64,000 nt of DNA from Desulfovibrio aminophilus (lineage in GTDB: Bacteria; Desulfobacterota; Desulfovibrionia; Desulfovibrionales; Desulfovibrionaceae). Numbering within the stretch: position 1 is the stretch's first letter; every line of letters starts with the position of its first letter. Both the position numbers and the translations under genes were made by a program. The stretch spans positions 1 to 64,000 of the forward strand of contig NZ_JAMHGA010000031.1 of NCBI RefSeq assembly GCF_023660105.1, written 5' to 3'. The notes under the pieces are model-generated. The model saw only the letters and a list, made by a program, of their open reading frames with translations. It did not search any database and was not told where the DNA came from. Below, piece after piece: positions 37,887-45,384 of the stretch.

Positions 37887-38616
37887 GCGGCCCTTCCCGG
37901 CGCGAACGCAGCGCGCGCTCCAGCGAATCCAGGGAGAGGAGCAGGCCGTCCAGGCAGCGGCCCACCTCGCCGCCGTCCCGGGCGCAGGCTTCCAGGGCCC
38001 GCGCCGCCTCCTGCAACCCCAGCGCCCCCACCAGCCCGGCCGAGCCCTTGAGGGAGTGGGCCTGATGCGCCAGGGCCTCGTTGTCTCCGGCGTCGCGGCC
38101 TTGGATCAGGGCCAGCCGACGGGGCGGGATGTCGTCCAGGAACGTGGCGCAGATGCGTTCGAACAGCTCCCGCTTGCCGTTCAGGTTGATCAGCCCCCGG
38201 CGCTCGTCCAGCACCGGCCGCTCGAAGAAGTCCGGGCAGAGGCCCTGGATCGTCTCCATCAGGGTCTCCAGCCGCACGGGCTTGGCCGTGAAGGCGTCCA
38301 TGCCGGTCTCCTGGCAGCGGCGTCGGAACTCGGGCAGGGAGTGGGCCGTGACGGCCACGATGGGCACGCCCCGCACGGTCTCCCCGGCCTCGCCGAGGCG
38401 GATGCGCCGGGTGGTTTCGAAGCCGTCCATGACCGGCATCTCCAGGTCCATGAGCACGATGTCGCAGGGGTTCTCGGCCAGGGCGGCCAGGGCCTCCACG
38501 CCGTTGGCGGCGGTGCGCGCGGCGTGGCCCAGGTCCGCGAGGAAGCAGACCACCACCTCCCGGTTCACGGGGTTGTCCTCCACCACCAGGACGGTCAGGG
38601 GATGATCTGGGCTCAT
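37843..38616 (-). CDS. REC-HPt phosphorelay protein
   Basis: 257 residues. The receiver (about 8-125) has VVEDNPVNREV, phospho-Asp in IVLMDLEMPVMDGFETTRRI (about 57) and FTAKPVRLETL. A C-terminal histidine phosphotransfer domain (about 140-240) carries the phospho-His in HQAHSLKGSAGLVGA (about 187). This is a phosphorelay module for a hybrid kinase encoded elsewhere. The 7TM hybrid kinase at 8252-11671 has a receiver but no HPt and could be a partner. It has no close operon neighbour. Confidence 0.87.
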   Translation of the reverse strand: MSPDHPLTVLVVEDNPVNREVVVCFLADLGHAARTAANGVEALAALAENPCDIVLMDLEMPVMDGFETTRRIRLGEAGETVRGVPIVAVTAHSLPEFRRRCQETGMDAFTAKPVRLETLMETIQGLCPDFFERPVLDERRGLINLNGKRELFERICATFLDDIPPRRLALIQGRDAGDNEALAHQAHSLKGSAGLVGALGLQEAARALEACARDGGEVGRCLDGLLLSLDSLERALRSRREGPLSGPGSGCAETRSG

Positions 38617-38727
38617 GGGACGGGGTGCTCCAGGGGACGGACATCAGGTATGCGCCGGGCGATACCTTTCTGATCGTATGCCTCAAGGCGGAAGGGAAGG
38701 CAAGGTGGAAGCGTGTGAAAAAGTGTC

Positions 38728-40134
38728 TCACTCACCCCGGCCGGAACGCCCGGCCCCGTGCTTGCGCATGAGCTGATAGAGCCGCGCGGGCTTGAGCCCC
38801 GAAAGCCGGCAGGCGAGGAGCATGTCGCCCCGGCAGTGGGCGGCCAGATCGCGGAAGTAGAGCCGCTCGATGACGTCCAGGGCCTTGTCCCGGTATTCCC
38901 GCCAGGGCTGCAGCCCGGGCATGGGCATGCCCTCCCGGCCGTCGCCCGGCGGGGGCGGGGCGGGGTGGGAGGCGTCGCGGACGAGCTTCACCCGCAGCTC
39001 CACGGGCAGATGCTGGGGGTAGAGGATGGGTTCGGCCTGGGCCGAGACCAGGCTCGTCTCCAGGACCTGGAAGAGTTCGCGGACGTTGCCGGGCCAGTGG
39101 TGCCGCCAGAGGGCCTGCACGAAGTCCGGGGAGAGGCCCTTGATGCCGCCCTGAAAGCGGCCGCCCGTGCGGGCCAGATAGTGGTGCACCAGGTCCTTGA
39201 TGTCGTCCTTGCGCTCCCGCAGGGGCGGCAGGGCGATGACGAAGGCCCGCAGCCGAAACATGAGGTCCGGCCGGAAGGCCCGCTCCTCGGCCATGGCCGC
39301 GATGTCCCGGTTGGTGGCCGCCACGAGGCGGAAGCGGCTCTCCACCTCGCGGGTGGAGCCCACGGGCCGGAAGCGGCGCTCCTGGAGCACGCGCAGGAAC
39401 TTGGCCTGCATGTCCAGGGGCAACTCGCCGACCTCGTCCAGGAAGAGGGTGCCGCCGTGGGCCTCGCGCACCAGGCCGTCGCGGGCCGTGTCCGCGCCGG
39501 TGAAGGCCCCCCGGGCGTGGCCGAAGAGGATGCTCTCGGCCAGGGTGGCGGGCAGGGCCGTGCAGTCCACGACCACGAATGGTTCCTGGCGTCGTCGGCT
39601 GTTCTCGTGGATGGCCCGGGCGAAGAGTTCCTTGCCCGTGCCGGTCTCGCCGGTGATGAGCACGTCCACCTCGCAGGAAGCGGCCTGGGCCAGGCGGTCC
39701 AGGCTGGCGCGCAGGCGGGGGCTCTCGCCGATGATCTCCTCGCGTTGGAGGATGCGCGGTTCGTGGTCCGCGCGCAGGGCCCGCGAGCGCAGGGCGCGGA
39801 GCAGCGAGGCCAGGGCGGATTCCGGCGGGCAGGGGGCGTCCAGGCACTCCCAGGCCCCGTTGCGCAGGGCCTCCTCCTGGACGGCCGGGTCGTTCCCCGG
39901 GGCCAGGGCGATGACCTCCGGCGGGTCCGGGAGGGTCCGCAAACGGGCCAGCAGGTCGTTCCCTCCGGACAGGGCCAGGTTCAGGCAGACGGCGTCGCGG
40001 GCCTGGGCGCGCGCCAGGGCCAGGGCGGTCTCGGCGTCCCCGGCATGGTCCGCGTCATGCCCGGCCTCGCGCAGGGTCTCGGCCAATTCGGCCCGCCACT
40101 GTTCGTCCCTGTCCGCGATGAGAATCCGCGCCAT
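38728..40134 (-). CDS. Sigma-54 activator with degenerate receiver
   Basis: 468 residues. The N-terminal receiver-like domain begins ILIADRDEQW, but the phospho-acceptor position reads CLNLALSGG (Asn for Asp) and the switch Lys position reads CLDAPCPPE, so it is probably not phosphorylated. The AAA+ domain has ITGETGTGKELFARAI, GHARGAFTGAD (the sigma-54 loop, intact) and GGTLFLDEVGEL. The C-terminal Fis-like helix-turn-helix is LACRLSGLKPARLYQLMRKH. ATG 40134 with a GGAGGCGGAG upstream is preferred to one 51 nt earlier. It may be controlled by ligand, by another protein or constitutively. Confidence 0.87.
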   Translation of the reverse strand: MARILIADRDEQWRAELAETLREAGHDADHAGDAETALALARAQARDAVCLNLALSGGNDLLARLRTLPDPPEVIALAPGNDPAVQEEALRNGAWECLDAPCPPESALASLLRALRSRALRADHEPRILQREEIIGESPRLRASLDRLAQAASCEVDVLITGETGTGKELFARAIHENSRRRQEPFVVVDCTALPATLAESILFGHARGAFTGADTARDGLVREAHGGTLFLDEVGELPLDMQAKFLRVLQERRFRPVGSTREVESRFRLVAATNRDIAAMAEERAFRPDLMFRLRAFVIALPPLRERKDDIKDLVHHYLARTGGRFQGGIKGLSPDFVQALWRHHWPGNVRELFQVLETSLVSAQAEPILYPQHLPVELRVKLVRDASHPAPPPPGDGREGMPMPGLQPWREYRDKALDVIERLYFRDLAAHCRGDMLLACRLSGLKPARLYQLMRKHGAGRSGRGE

Positions 40135-40183
40135 CTCCGCCTCCCCGCATGTCCCTCGTCCGCAACGGATATGATTGTCAAAC

Positions 40184-40213
40184 ATTATCGCATGATTGCC
40201 ACAAAAAAAACAA
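40184..40213 (-). promoter_or_regulatory. Candidate promoter of the sigma-54 activator gene
   Basis: -35 TTGTTT (40208-40213), 18-bp spacer, -10 GATAAT (40184-40189) on the minus strand, about 50 bp before the gene. Confidence 0.45.
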
Positions 40214-40263
40214 GAAAAACCAGCGGGCCGGGATGCTGCGGCGGTCTTTCCGGCCGGAGAATC

Positions 40264-40293
40264 TTGCCCGTGAAGACGGATATGGTGTATAGT
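40264..40293 (+). promoter_or_regulatory. Candidate promoter of the CII-like gene
   Basis: -35 TTGCCC (40264-40269), 18-bp spacer, -10 TATAGT (40288-40293), 69 bp before the CII-like ATG. Confidence 0.5.
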
Positions 40294-40361
40294 GTAATGG
40301 AATTGTCATCTTCGGGTGGGGCCGCCGCGCCGCCCGAACCCAGGAGAAAAAGGGGGGCCGC

Positions 40362-40676
40362 ATGAAAGGCGAGATCGTCAGGTTGGCGCAGCAGGCCGTG
40401 CTGGAGGGGGGAAGATCGGCCCGGGAGGTGGCCGAGGCCATCGGCAAGCCGTATTCCACGCTGCTTCGGGAGCTCAATCCCTTCGACATCCAAGCCAAGC
40501 TCGGCGCGGAGACCCTGCTGGAGATCATGCGGGTGACGCGCAACGTGGACCCCTTGCGGACCATGGCCAAGGCCCTGGGCTTCGAGCTGGTGGGCGTCTG
40601 TCTGCCCGCGCGCGGGGCCCGGAACCGCCGCCGGGATGGAAGCCGAGCGCCGGGGCGCGCCCTGCCGCCCGGCTGA
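40362..40676 (+). CDS. Phage regulatory CII (CP76)-like protein
   Basis: 104 residues. Residues about 18-75 (SAREVAEAIGKPYSTLLREL, LGAETLLEIMRVT, LRTMAKALGFELV) match the CP76/phage CII-like family: a helix-turn-helix-like N-terminus and a helical body. The C-terminal 25 residues are Arg/Pro/Gly-rich and look disordered. There are no phage genes nearby, so it is an orphan, probably domesticated. It has AGGAG before the ATG and is divergent from the degenerate-receiver sigma-54 activator. Two hairpins follow the stop. Confidence 0.72.
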   Translation: MKGEIVRLAQQAVLEGGRSAREVAEAIGKPYSTLLRELNPFDIQAKLGAETLLEIMRVTRNVDPLRTMAKALGFELVGVCLPARGARNRRRDGSRAPGRALPPG

Positions 40677-40709
40677 AGGCCGAGGCTTTCGCCCCGCTCG
40701 GCCACGGGA

Positions 40710-40736
40710 AAGGGCCGGGAGGAGATCCCGGCCCTT
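40710..40736 (+). terminator. Hairpin after the CII-like gene
   Basis: A perfect 11-bp stem AAGGGCCGGGA/TCCCGGCCCTT with a 5-nt loop between two convergent genes. There is no T run, so intrinsic termination is uncertain. Confidence 0.45.
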
Positions 40737-40768
40737 GAGGGAAGGAGGAGGTTGGGAAGCCTCCCGGG

Positions 40769-40793
40769 GAGCCCGAGGGTTCCGTCCGGGCTC
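40769..40793. terminator. Second hairpin between convergent genes
   Basis: A 7-bp stem GAGCCCG/CGGGCTC with an 11-nt loop, no T run. It may help end transcription of the HDOD gene from the right or the CII-like gene from the left. Confidence 0.3.
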
Positions 40794-40861
40794 ATGGCGC
40801 CCGGCCATGACTTCTTATATCAGAAAAGCATTTCCACGGGGCATGATAATCTCGCCCGGCC

Positions 40862-41707
40862 TCAGGCGGTGAACAGGGCTCGGACCTCGTCCAGGGCCGT
40901 GACCACCGAGGCCAGAATCCGCTCCAGTGCCGCCGCGTCCAAGCCCAGGCGTTCGGCCACGACCGGCGACGGCCGGTAGTTGAGGCCGTCCACCCCCACC
41001 CCGAGTCCGGTCATGAGCGCCAGGGCGCTGCCCATGTGCACGAGGTCCAGGGCCAAGTCGCGCCGCGGGGCCTGTTCGGGCTTCAGCCGCCAGCGCACCG
41101 CGAAGACGATGGGTTCGGGCAGATGCCAGTGCTCCAGCAGGGCCGCGCCCACCTCGTCGTGGCTGATGCCGAGCACGGCCTCTTCGGCGGCCTCGAAGGT
41201 CAGGCCGTGGCGCGTGGCGATCTCCAGGATGGGGCCCGCGTCCACCTCCAGGAAGGTGCCGAGCACGATCTTGCCGATGTTGGACAGGAGCGCGGCCGTG
41301 AAGGTGTGGTCCGGCGCGGTCAGGCCCAGTTCGCGGGCCACGGTCCGCGCGGCCACGGCCGCGACCACGGAGTGTTCCAGGAGCATGCCCGGGGACAGAC
41401 CGTAGCCCTTGATCTCCGCGCGCATGCAGGGGATCACGCCGCAGGCGATGAGCAGTTGGAAGACCTGGCCCGCGCCGAGCCGGACCACGGCCTCGCGCAG
41501 GGAGGTGATGGTCCGCAGGCCGCCGAAGTAGGGCGAGTTCACCAGCCGCAGGACGTTGCTGGTCAGGCCGGGGTCGAACTCGATGATCCGGGCCAGTTCG
41601 CCCATGTCCGCGTCCGCGTCCCCCAACAGGTCGATGGCCTGCTGGATGGCCGAAGGCAGGGCCTCCACGGTCTTGACGCGGGCCAGTATCTCCTCGCGTC
41701 GGCTCAT
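40862..41707 (-). CDS. HDOD-domain signalling protein
   Basis: 281 residues. The HDOD domain spans about 10-215: LPSAIQQAIDLL, IIEFDPGLTSNVLRLVNSPYFG (the family signature) and SLREAVVRLGAGQVFQLLIACG, then HSVVAAVAARTVAREL and FTAALLSNIGKIVLG (HD-like but without the catalytic HD pair). HDOD proteins have no shown hydrolase activity and act as signalling scaffolds. Its ATG overlaps the cheD stop (ATGA), so the two are coupled. A link to chemotaxis or motility signalling is likely. Confidence 0.88.
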   Translation of the reverse strand: MSRREEILARVKTVEALPSAIQQAIDLLGDADADMGELARIIEFDPGLTSNVLRLVNSPYFGGLRTITSLREAVVRLGAGQVFQLLIACGVIPCMRAEIKGYGLSPGMLLEHSVVAAVAARTVARELGLTAPDHTFTAALLSNIGKIVLGTFLEVDAGPILEIATRHGLTFEAAEEAVLGISHDEVGAALLEHWHLPEPIVFAVRWRLKPEQAPRRDLALDLVHMGSALALMTGLGVGVDGLNYRPSPVVAERLGLDAAALERILASVVTALDEVRALFTA

Positions 41708-42183
41708 AGGTCGTGCTCCTTGCCGAAAGTCTTGACCGTCACCCGGCCCGTGTCGGTGCACAGGGTCAGGCCGCGCGGGATGGAGCCGCCGAATTCGCCG
41801 GCGGCCAGGGTGAAGCCGTGGCGGGTGAGCAGCTCCCGCAGCACCTCGGTGTTGCGGGCGCCGGTGTGGAAGAGGTCGTCGCCGCGCATATTGGCCCCGC
41901 CGGCGGCCTTGATCACGACGGTTTCACGGGTGGCGCCCATGCGGAACAGGGTCTTGAGCATGGTTCCCACGCCGGTGTTCACGAACATGTAGGGGTTTTC
42001 CCTGGCCCGCTCGGGCGAGGAGGTGGACAGCGGCAGGAGGCAGTGGATGAGCCCGCCCACCAGGGCCTTGGGGTCCCAGGCGGCCACGCCCACGCACGAG
42101 CCCAGGGAGTAGGTCGTGAGAACGTCCCCGTGCTTCCTGGAGACCTTCATGTCCGAGATGTTGACCACGATGACCTGCTGCAT
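41704..42183 (-). CDS. cheD: CheD chemoreceptor glutamine deamidase
   Basis: 159 residues. It deamidates specific Gln of chemoreceptors and may bind CheC. The catalytic triad is visible: Thr and Cys in LTTYSLGSCVGVAAWD (about 22-37) and His in GLIHCLLP (about 45-52). PYMFVNTGVGTML and IKAAGGANM follow as in the family. ATG 42183 with GGGAGG upstream is chosen, although the frame is open about 39 codons more. It is co-transcribed with the HDOD gene. No other che genes are in the window. A weak -35/-10 pair (TTGCCA, 19 bp, TATCAT) lies at 42215-42245. Confidence 0.92.
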   Translation of the reverse strand: MQQVIVVNISDMKVSRKHGDVLTTYSLGSCVGVAAWDPKALVGGLIHCLLPLSTSSPERARENPYMFVNTGVGTMLKTLFRMGATRETVVIKAAGGANMRGDDLFHTGARNTEVLRELLTRHGFTLAAGEFGGSIPRGLTLCTDTGRVTVKTFGKEHDL

Positions 42184-42239
42184 GGGCCTCCCGTGAAAAA
42201 CGCGGCCTTTCCTAATGATATGCAGGCTTTTCGAGCGGA

Positions 42240-42255
42240 TGGCAACGATTTTGCG
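42240..42255 (+). promoter_or_regulatory. Sigma-54-type promoter motif upstream of the amidase gene
   Basis: TGGCAA-N5-TTGC: GG, exactly 10 nt, then GC, on the plus strand in the cheD-amidase gap. The amidase ATG is 230 bp downstream. A seven-T run at 42325-42331 lies about 65 bp after the predicted start site. The rest of the 42184-42484 gap shows only a GC-rich stretch. Confidence 0.35.
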
Positions 42256-42484
42256 GAAATAATCAAATATGCTTCTTCCGGTCGGGGCGGGCCGCCTCAC
42301 GGGATTGCGCCCGGTTGATCTGGACTTTTTTTAGATTTTCACGGAATATGCTCTCGCCAGCAGGGGAGCGACCGGCGTTCCCCGCATCGCCAAGTCGCCA
42401 CGCGAACCGGACCGCCCGCGCGGCCCACGCCGACGCTTGGCCCCGCCGCGTTCCGGCGGCGGGGCGTGAGCCTGGAACCGGAAC

Positions 42485-44368
42485 ATGCGCCTGATTTCGA
42501 CGTCGTCTTTCCTCTCCTTTCTCCTCCGGGGGCTGGTCCCGGCCCTGCTCCTCTGCGCCCTCGTCCTGGCGGCGGCCCCCGTCCGCGCGGCCACGGCCGC
42601 CGAGCAGTTCTCCCTGGCCTACAAGGACTTCCACGCCCTGGCCAAGGACTCCAAGCGCGCCAAGTTCCGGCATGAATGGGACAAGGTGGCCGACACCTTC
42701 GACGAGATTCTCAAGAAGAATCCCAAGAGCGGCGTGGCCCCCAAGTGCCTGTTCTATCTCGGCCGCGTGCAGGAGGAGCTGGGCGACCGCAGCGGCAACG
42801 ACAAGGACTACGCCAAGGCCCTGGACTACTACGCCCAGTTCGTCAAACGCTACCCCCGCCACGGCTGGGCCGACGACTGCCTGTACCGCTCGGCCGAACT
42901 GCGCATCAATCGCCTGGACCAGACGGCCCAGGGCCGCGAGGACCTGGAAACCCTGCTCAAGCGCCATCCCAAGGGCGACCAGGCGGCCAAGGCCCGCAAG
43001 CTCCTGGCCCAGACCCCGGCGCCCAAGGCCGCTCCGGCGGCGCCCAAGGCCCAGGCCTCGGCCTCCAAGGCTCCGGCCCCGGCCAAGCCCGCGCCCCGTC
43101 CGGCCCCGGCTCCAGCCGCGGCCGAGCCCGAGACCCCGGCCCACGAGTCCCCGGCCGCCATCAAGGGCCGCCCGGCGGGTTCGGGCCGCGCCGTGCTCGG
43201 CGAAGTCCGCTACACGAGCAGCGACGACTACACCCGCGTCATCCTGGACGTCTCCGGGGAGGTCAAGTACCGCTACCAGCTCCTGCCCCCGGCCCCGGAA
43301 GTGGGCAGGCCCCACCGGCTCTACGTGGACCTGGCCGAGACCGCCGTGGGCAAGGGCGTGCCGCCGCAGGTCAAGGTGTCCGACGGCATCCTGCGCAGCA
43401 TCCGCAGCGGCCAGAAGGACCCGGACACCACCCGGGTGGTCATCGATTTCCAGGAACTTCAGGAATACAAGGTCTTTCCGCTCTCCGACCCCTACCGCCT
43501 GGTGATCGACGTCTACGCCTCGGCCAAGGAGGAGAAGCCCGTCCGCGCGACGCTCAAGCCCGAGCCCGAGGACGAGCCCGAACCGGCCCCGGCGAAGAAA
43601 TCCCGCAAGGGCAGCCCGATCAAGCCGCTCAAGCTCAAGGGCAGCAAGAGCATGGCCAACAACCTGATCGAGCAGCTGGGCTTGACCATCGACACGATCA
43701 TGATCGATCCGGGCCACGGCGGAAAGGACGGCGGCGCGGTGGCCAACGGCCTGCGCGAGAAGGACGTCAATCTCCAGTTCGCCAAGATCCTGGGCCGCAA
43801 GCTCAAGGACCAGGGCTTCAACGTCCTCTACACCCGCACCACGGACATCTTCATTCCCCTGGAGAAGCGCACGGCCATGGCCAACGCCCGCAAGGCCGAC
43901 ATCTTCATCTCCATCCACTGCAACGCCAACACCGACAGCCGGGTGAACGGGCTGGAGACCTACACCCTGAACCTGGCCCGCACCGAGGACGCCGTGCGCG
44001 TGGCCGCCCGCGAGAACGCGGTGGACGCCAAGCGCATCAGCGACCTCCAGTTCATCCTCACCGACCTCATGCTCAACTCCAAGATGAAGGAGAGCACGGA
44101 CCTGGCCAAGGGCGTGCAGCGCGAGGTGGTCAAGTCCGTGCGCTCCAATTGGGAGCTGCGCGACCACGGCGTGCGCGAGGCCCCGTTCTACGTGCTCATG
44201 GGCGCGAAGATGCCCGCCGTGCTCGTGGAGCTGGGCTACGTCACCAACAAGGCCGAGGCTTCCCGCCTCAAGTCCGACTACTACCTGAAGTATCTCGCCG
44301 ACGGCATCGTCGAGGGCGTGCTGGCCTACAAGCACCAGATCGAACGCTACGCCATGAGCAAATTCTAG
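42485..44368 (+). CDS. N-acetylmuramoyl-L-alanine amidase (AMIN + Amidase_3)
   Basis: 627 residues, exported (signal about 1-36, LLLCALVLAAAPVRAATA). A TPR-like N-terminal region (about 40-170), an Ala/Pro/Lys-rich linker (about 177-235), an AMIN domain (about 238-340) and Amidase_3 (about 395-620). The Zn and catalytic residues are in MIDPGHGGKDGGA (His, about 417), REKDVNLQFA (Glu), SIHCNANTD (His) and LVELGYVTN (Glu). It cleaves stem peptides from peptidoglycan in the periplasm, probably at division, with AMIN for septal targeting. AmiA/B/C relatives need EnvC/NlpD-type activators. The TPR-like extension is unusual for E. coli-type AmiC. The patatin gene follows 20 bp later. Confidence 0.92.
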   Translation: MRLISTSSFLSFLLRGLVPALLLCALVLAAAPVRAATAAEQFSLAYKDFHALAKDSKRAKFRHEWDKVADTFDEILKKNPKSGVAPKCLFYLGRVQEELGDRSGNDKDYAKALDYYAQFVKRYPRHGWADDCLYRSAELRINRLDQTAQGREDLETLLKRHPKGDQAAKARKLLAQTPAPKAAPAAPKAQASASKAPAPAKPAPRPAPAPAAAEPETPAHESPAAIKGRPAGSGRAVLGEVRYTSSDDYTRVILDVSGEVKYRYQLLPPAPEVGRPHRLYVDLAETAVGKGVPPQVKVSDGILRSIRSGQKDPDTTRVVIDFQELQEYKVFPLSDPYRLVIDVYASAKEEKPVRATLKPEPEDEPEPAPAKKSRKGSPIKPLKLKGSKSMANNLIEQLGLTIDTIMIDPGHGGKDGGAVANGLREKDVNLQFAKILGRKLKDQGFNVLYTRTTDIFIPLEKRTAMANARKADIFISIHCNANTDSRVNGLETYTLNLARTEDAVRVAARENAVDAKRISDLQFILTDLMLNSKMKESTDLAKGVQREVVKSVRSNWELRDHGVREAPFYVLMGAKMPAVLVELGYVTNKAEASRLKSDYYLKYLADGIVEGVLAYKHQIERYAMSKF

Positions 44369-44388
44369 CTCCACGGAGGACTCCCGCC

Positions 44389-45303
44389 ATGGACTTCGGA
44401 TTGGCCCTGGGCGCGGGCGGCGCGCGGGGGCTGGCCCACGCGGGACTGCTGCGCGGGCTGTCCCGGGCCGGGGCGCGGCCGGGCCGCGTGGCCGGATCGA
44501 GCATCGGGGCCCTGGTGGGCGCGGTGTTCTGCGGCGGCGACCTGGAGGGGTTCTGCCGTTGGGCCGCGAGCCTGTCCCGGCTGGAGGCCCTGCGTCTGGC
44601 CGATCCGGTCTTTCCCCGCGCCGGGCTTCTGGAGGGCGGCCGGCTCATGGAGGCCCTGGGCGGATTCCTGCGCGTCCGGCGGCTGGAGGACTGTTCCCCG
44701 TCCCTGGCCGTGGTGGCCGTGCGCGCCCGCGACGGCGCGCCACTGGTCCTGACCCGGGGGCCGCTCCTGGACGCCGTGCGGGCTTCCATCGCGGTGCCGG
44801 GCGTGCTCACCCCGGGGCTCTGGGACGGGCAGCCCATGCTCGACGGCGCGCTGGCCGAGCCCCTGCCCGTTGGACCGTGCCGCCGCCTGGGGCCCGGGGC
44901 CGTGGTGGCCGTGGACGTGAGCCGCGACCTGCTGGAGCCCCAGGAGGAGCGCGGCGGGGACGCCTCGCCCCTGGCCGGTTTTCTCAAGGACAACGCCGCG
45001 CGCCTGCTGTCGAGCCTGGGGCCGCGCCTGGGCGGCGGCGGGGTCGTGGCCGCCGAGCTGCTGGGCCGCTGGCTGGAGGAGGACGCGGCCGACCCGTTGC
45101 CGAACATCGTGGAGACCATCATCGGGGCCCTGGGCATCGCCCAACGGACGATCAAGGCCGAGCGGCTGCGCGCCGAGCCGCCGGAACACGTCTTGGCCCC
45201 GGCCGTGGGCCACATCCGCTTCCTGGATTTTCATCGCGGGGCCGAGGCCCTGGAGGCCGGGGAGCGGGCCGCGCTGGACCTGCTGAACGTCCTGCCCCGC
45301 TAG
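44389..45303 (+). CDS. Patatin-like phospholipase (RssA family)
   Basis: 304 residues, no signal. Oxyanion loop GAGGARGLAHAGLL (about 8-21), nucleophile Ser in AGSSIGALVGA (GxSxG, about 36-46) and catalytic Asp in MLDGALAEPLPV (DG-A, about 148). This completes the Ser-Asp dyad of patatin-like acyl hydrolases, so it is probably active on lipids or thioesters. The start 44389 has CGGAGG upstream. It is likely an operon with the amidase. A strong bidirectional terminator follows. Confidence 0.88.
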   Translation: MDFGLALGAGGARGLAHAGLLRGLSRAGARPGRVAGSSIGALVGAVFCGGDLEGFCRWAASLSRLEALRLADPVFPRAGLLEGGRLMEALGGFLRVRRLEDCSPSLAVVAVRARDGAPLVLTRGPLLDAVRASIAVPGVLTPGLWDGQPMLDGALAEPLPVGPCRRLGPGAVVAVDVSRDLLEPQEERGGDASPLAGFLKDNAARLLSSLGPRLGGGGVVAAELLGRWLEEDAADPLPNIVETIIGALGIAQRTIKAERLRAEPPEHVLAPAVGHIRFLDFHRGAEALEAGERAALDLLNVLPR

Positions 45304-45324
45304 GCCGCCGCGCGAACCGCGTGA

Positions 45325-45362
45325 AAAAAAGACGGCCCCGGAGCGCGCTCCGGGGCCGTTTT
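45325..45362. terminator. Bidirectional terminator
   Basis: A perfect 13-bp stem (45332-45344 with 45347-45359) with a 2-nt apex, preceded by seven A and followed by TTTT. It serves the patatin gene (+) and the symporter gene (-). Confidence 0.9.
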
Positions 45363-45384
45363 CGTGTCTGCGTTCGGCGTGGCG

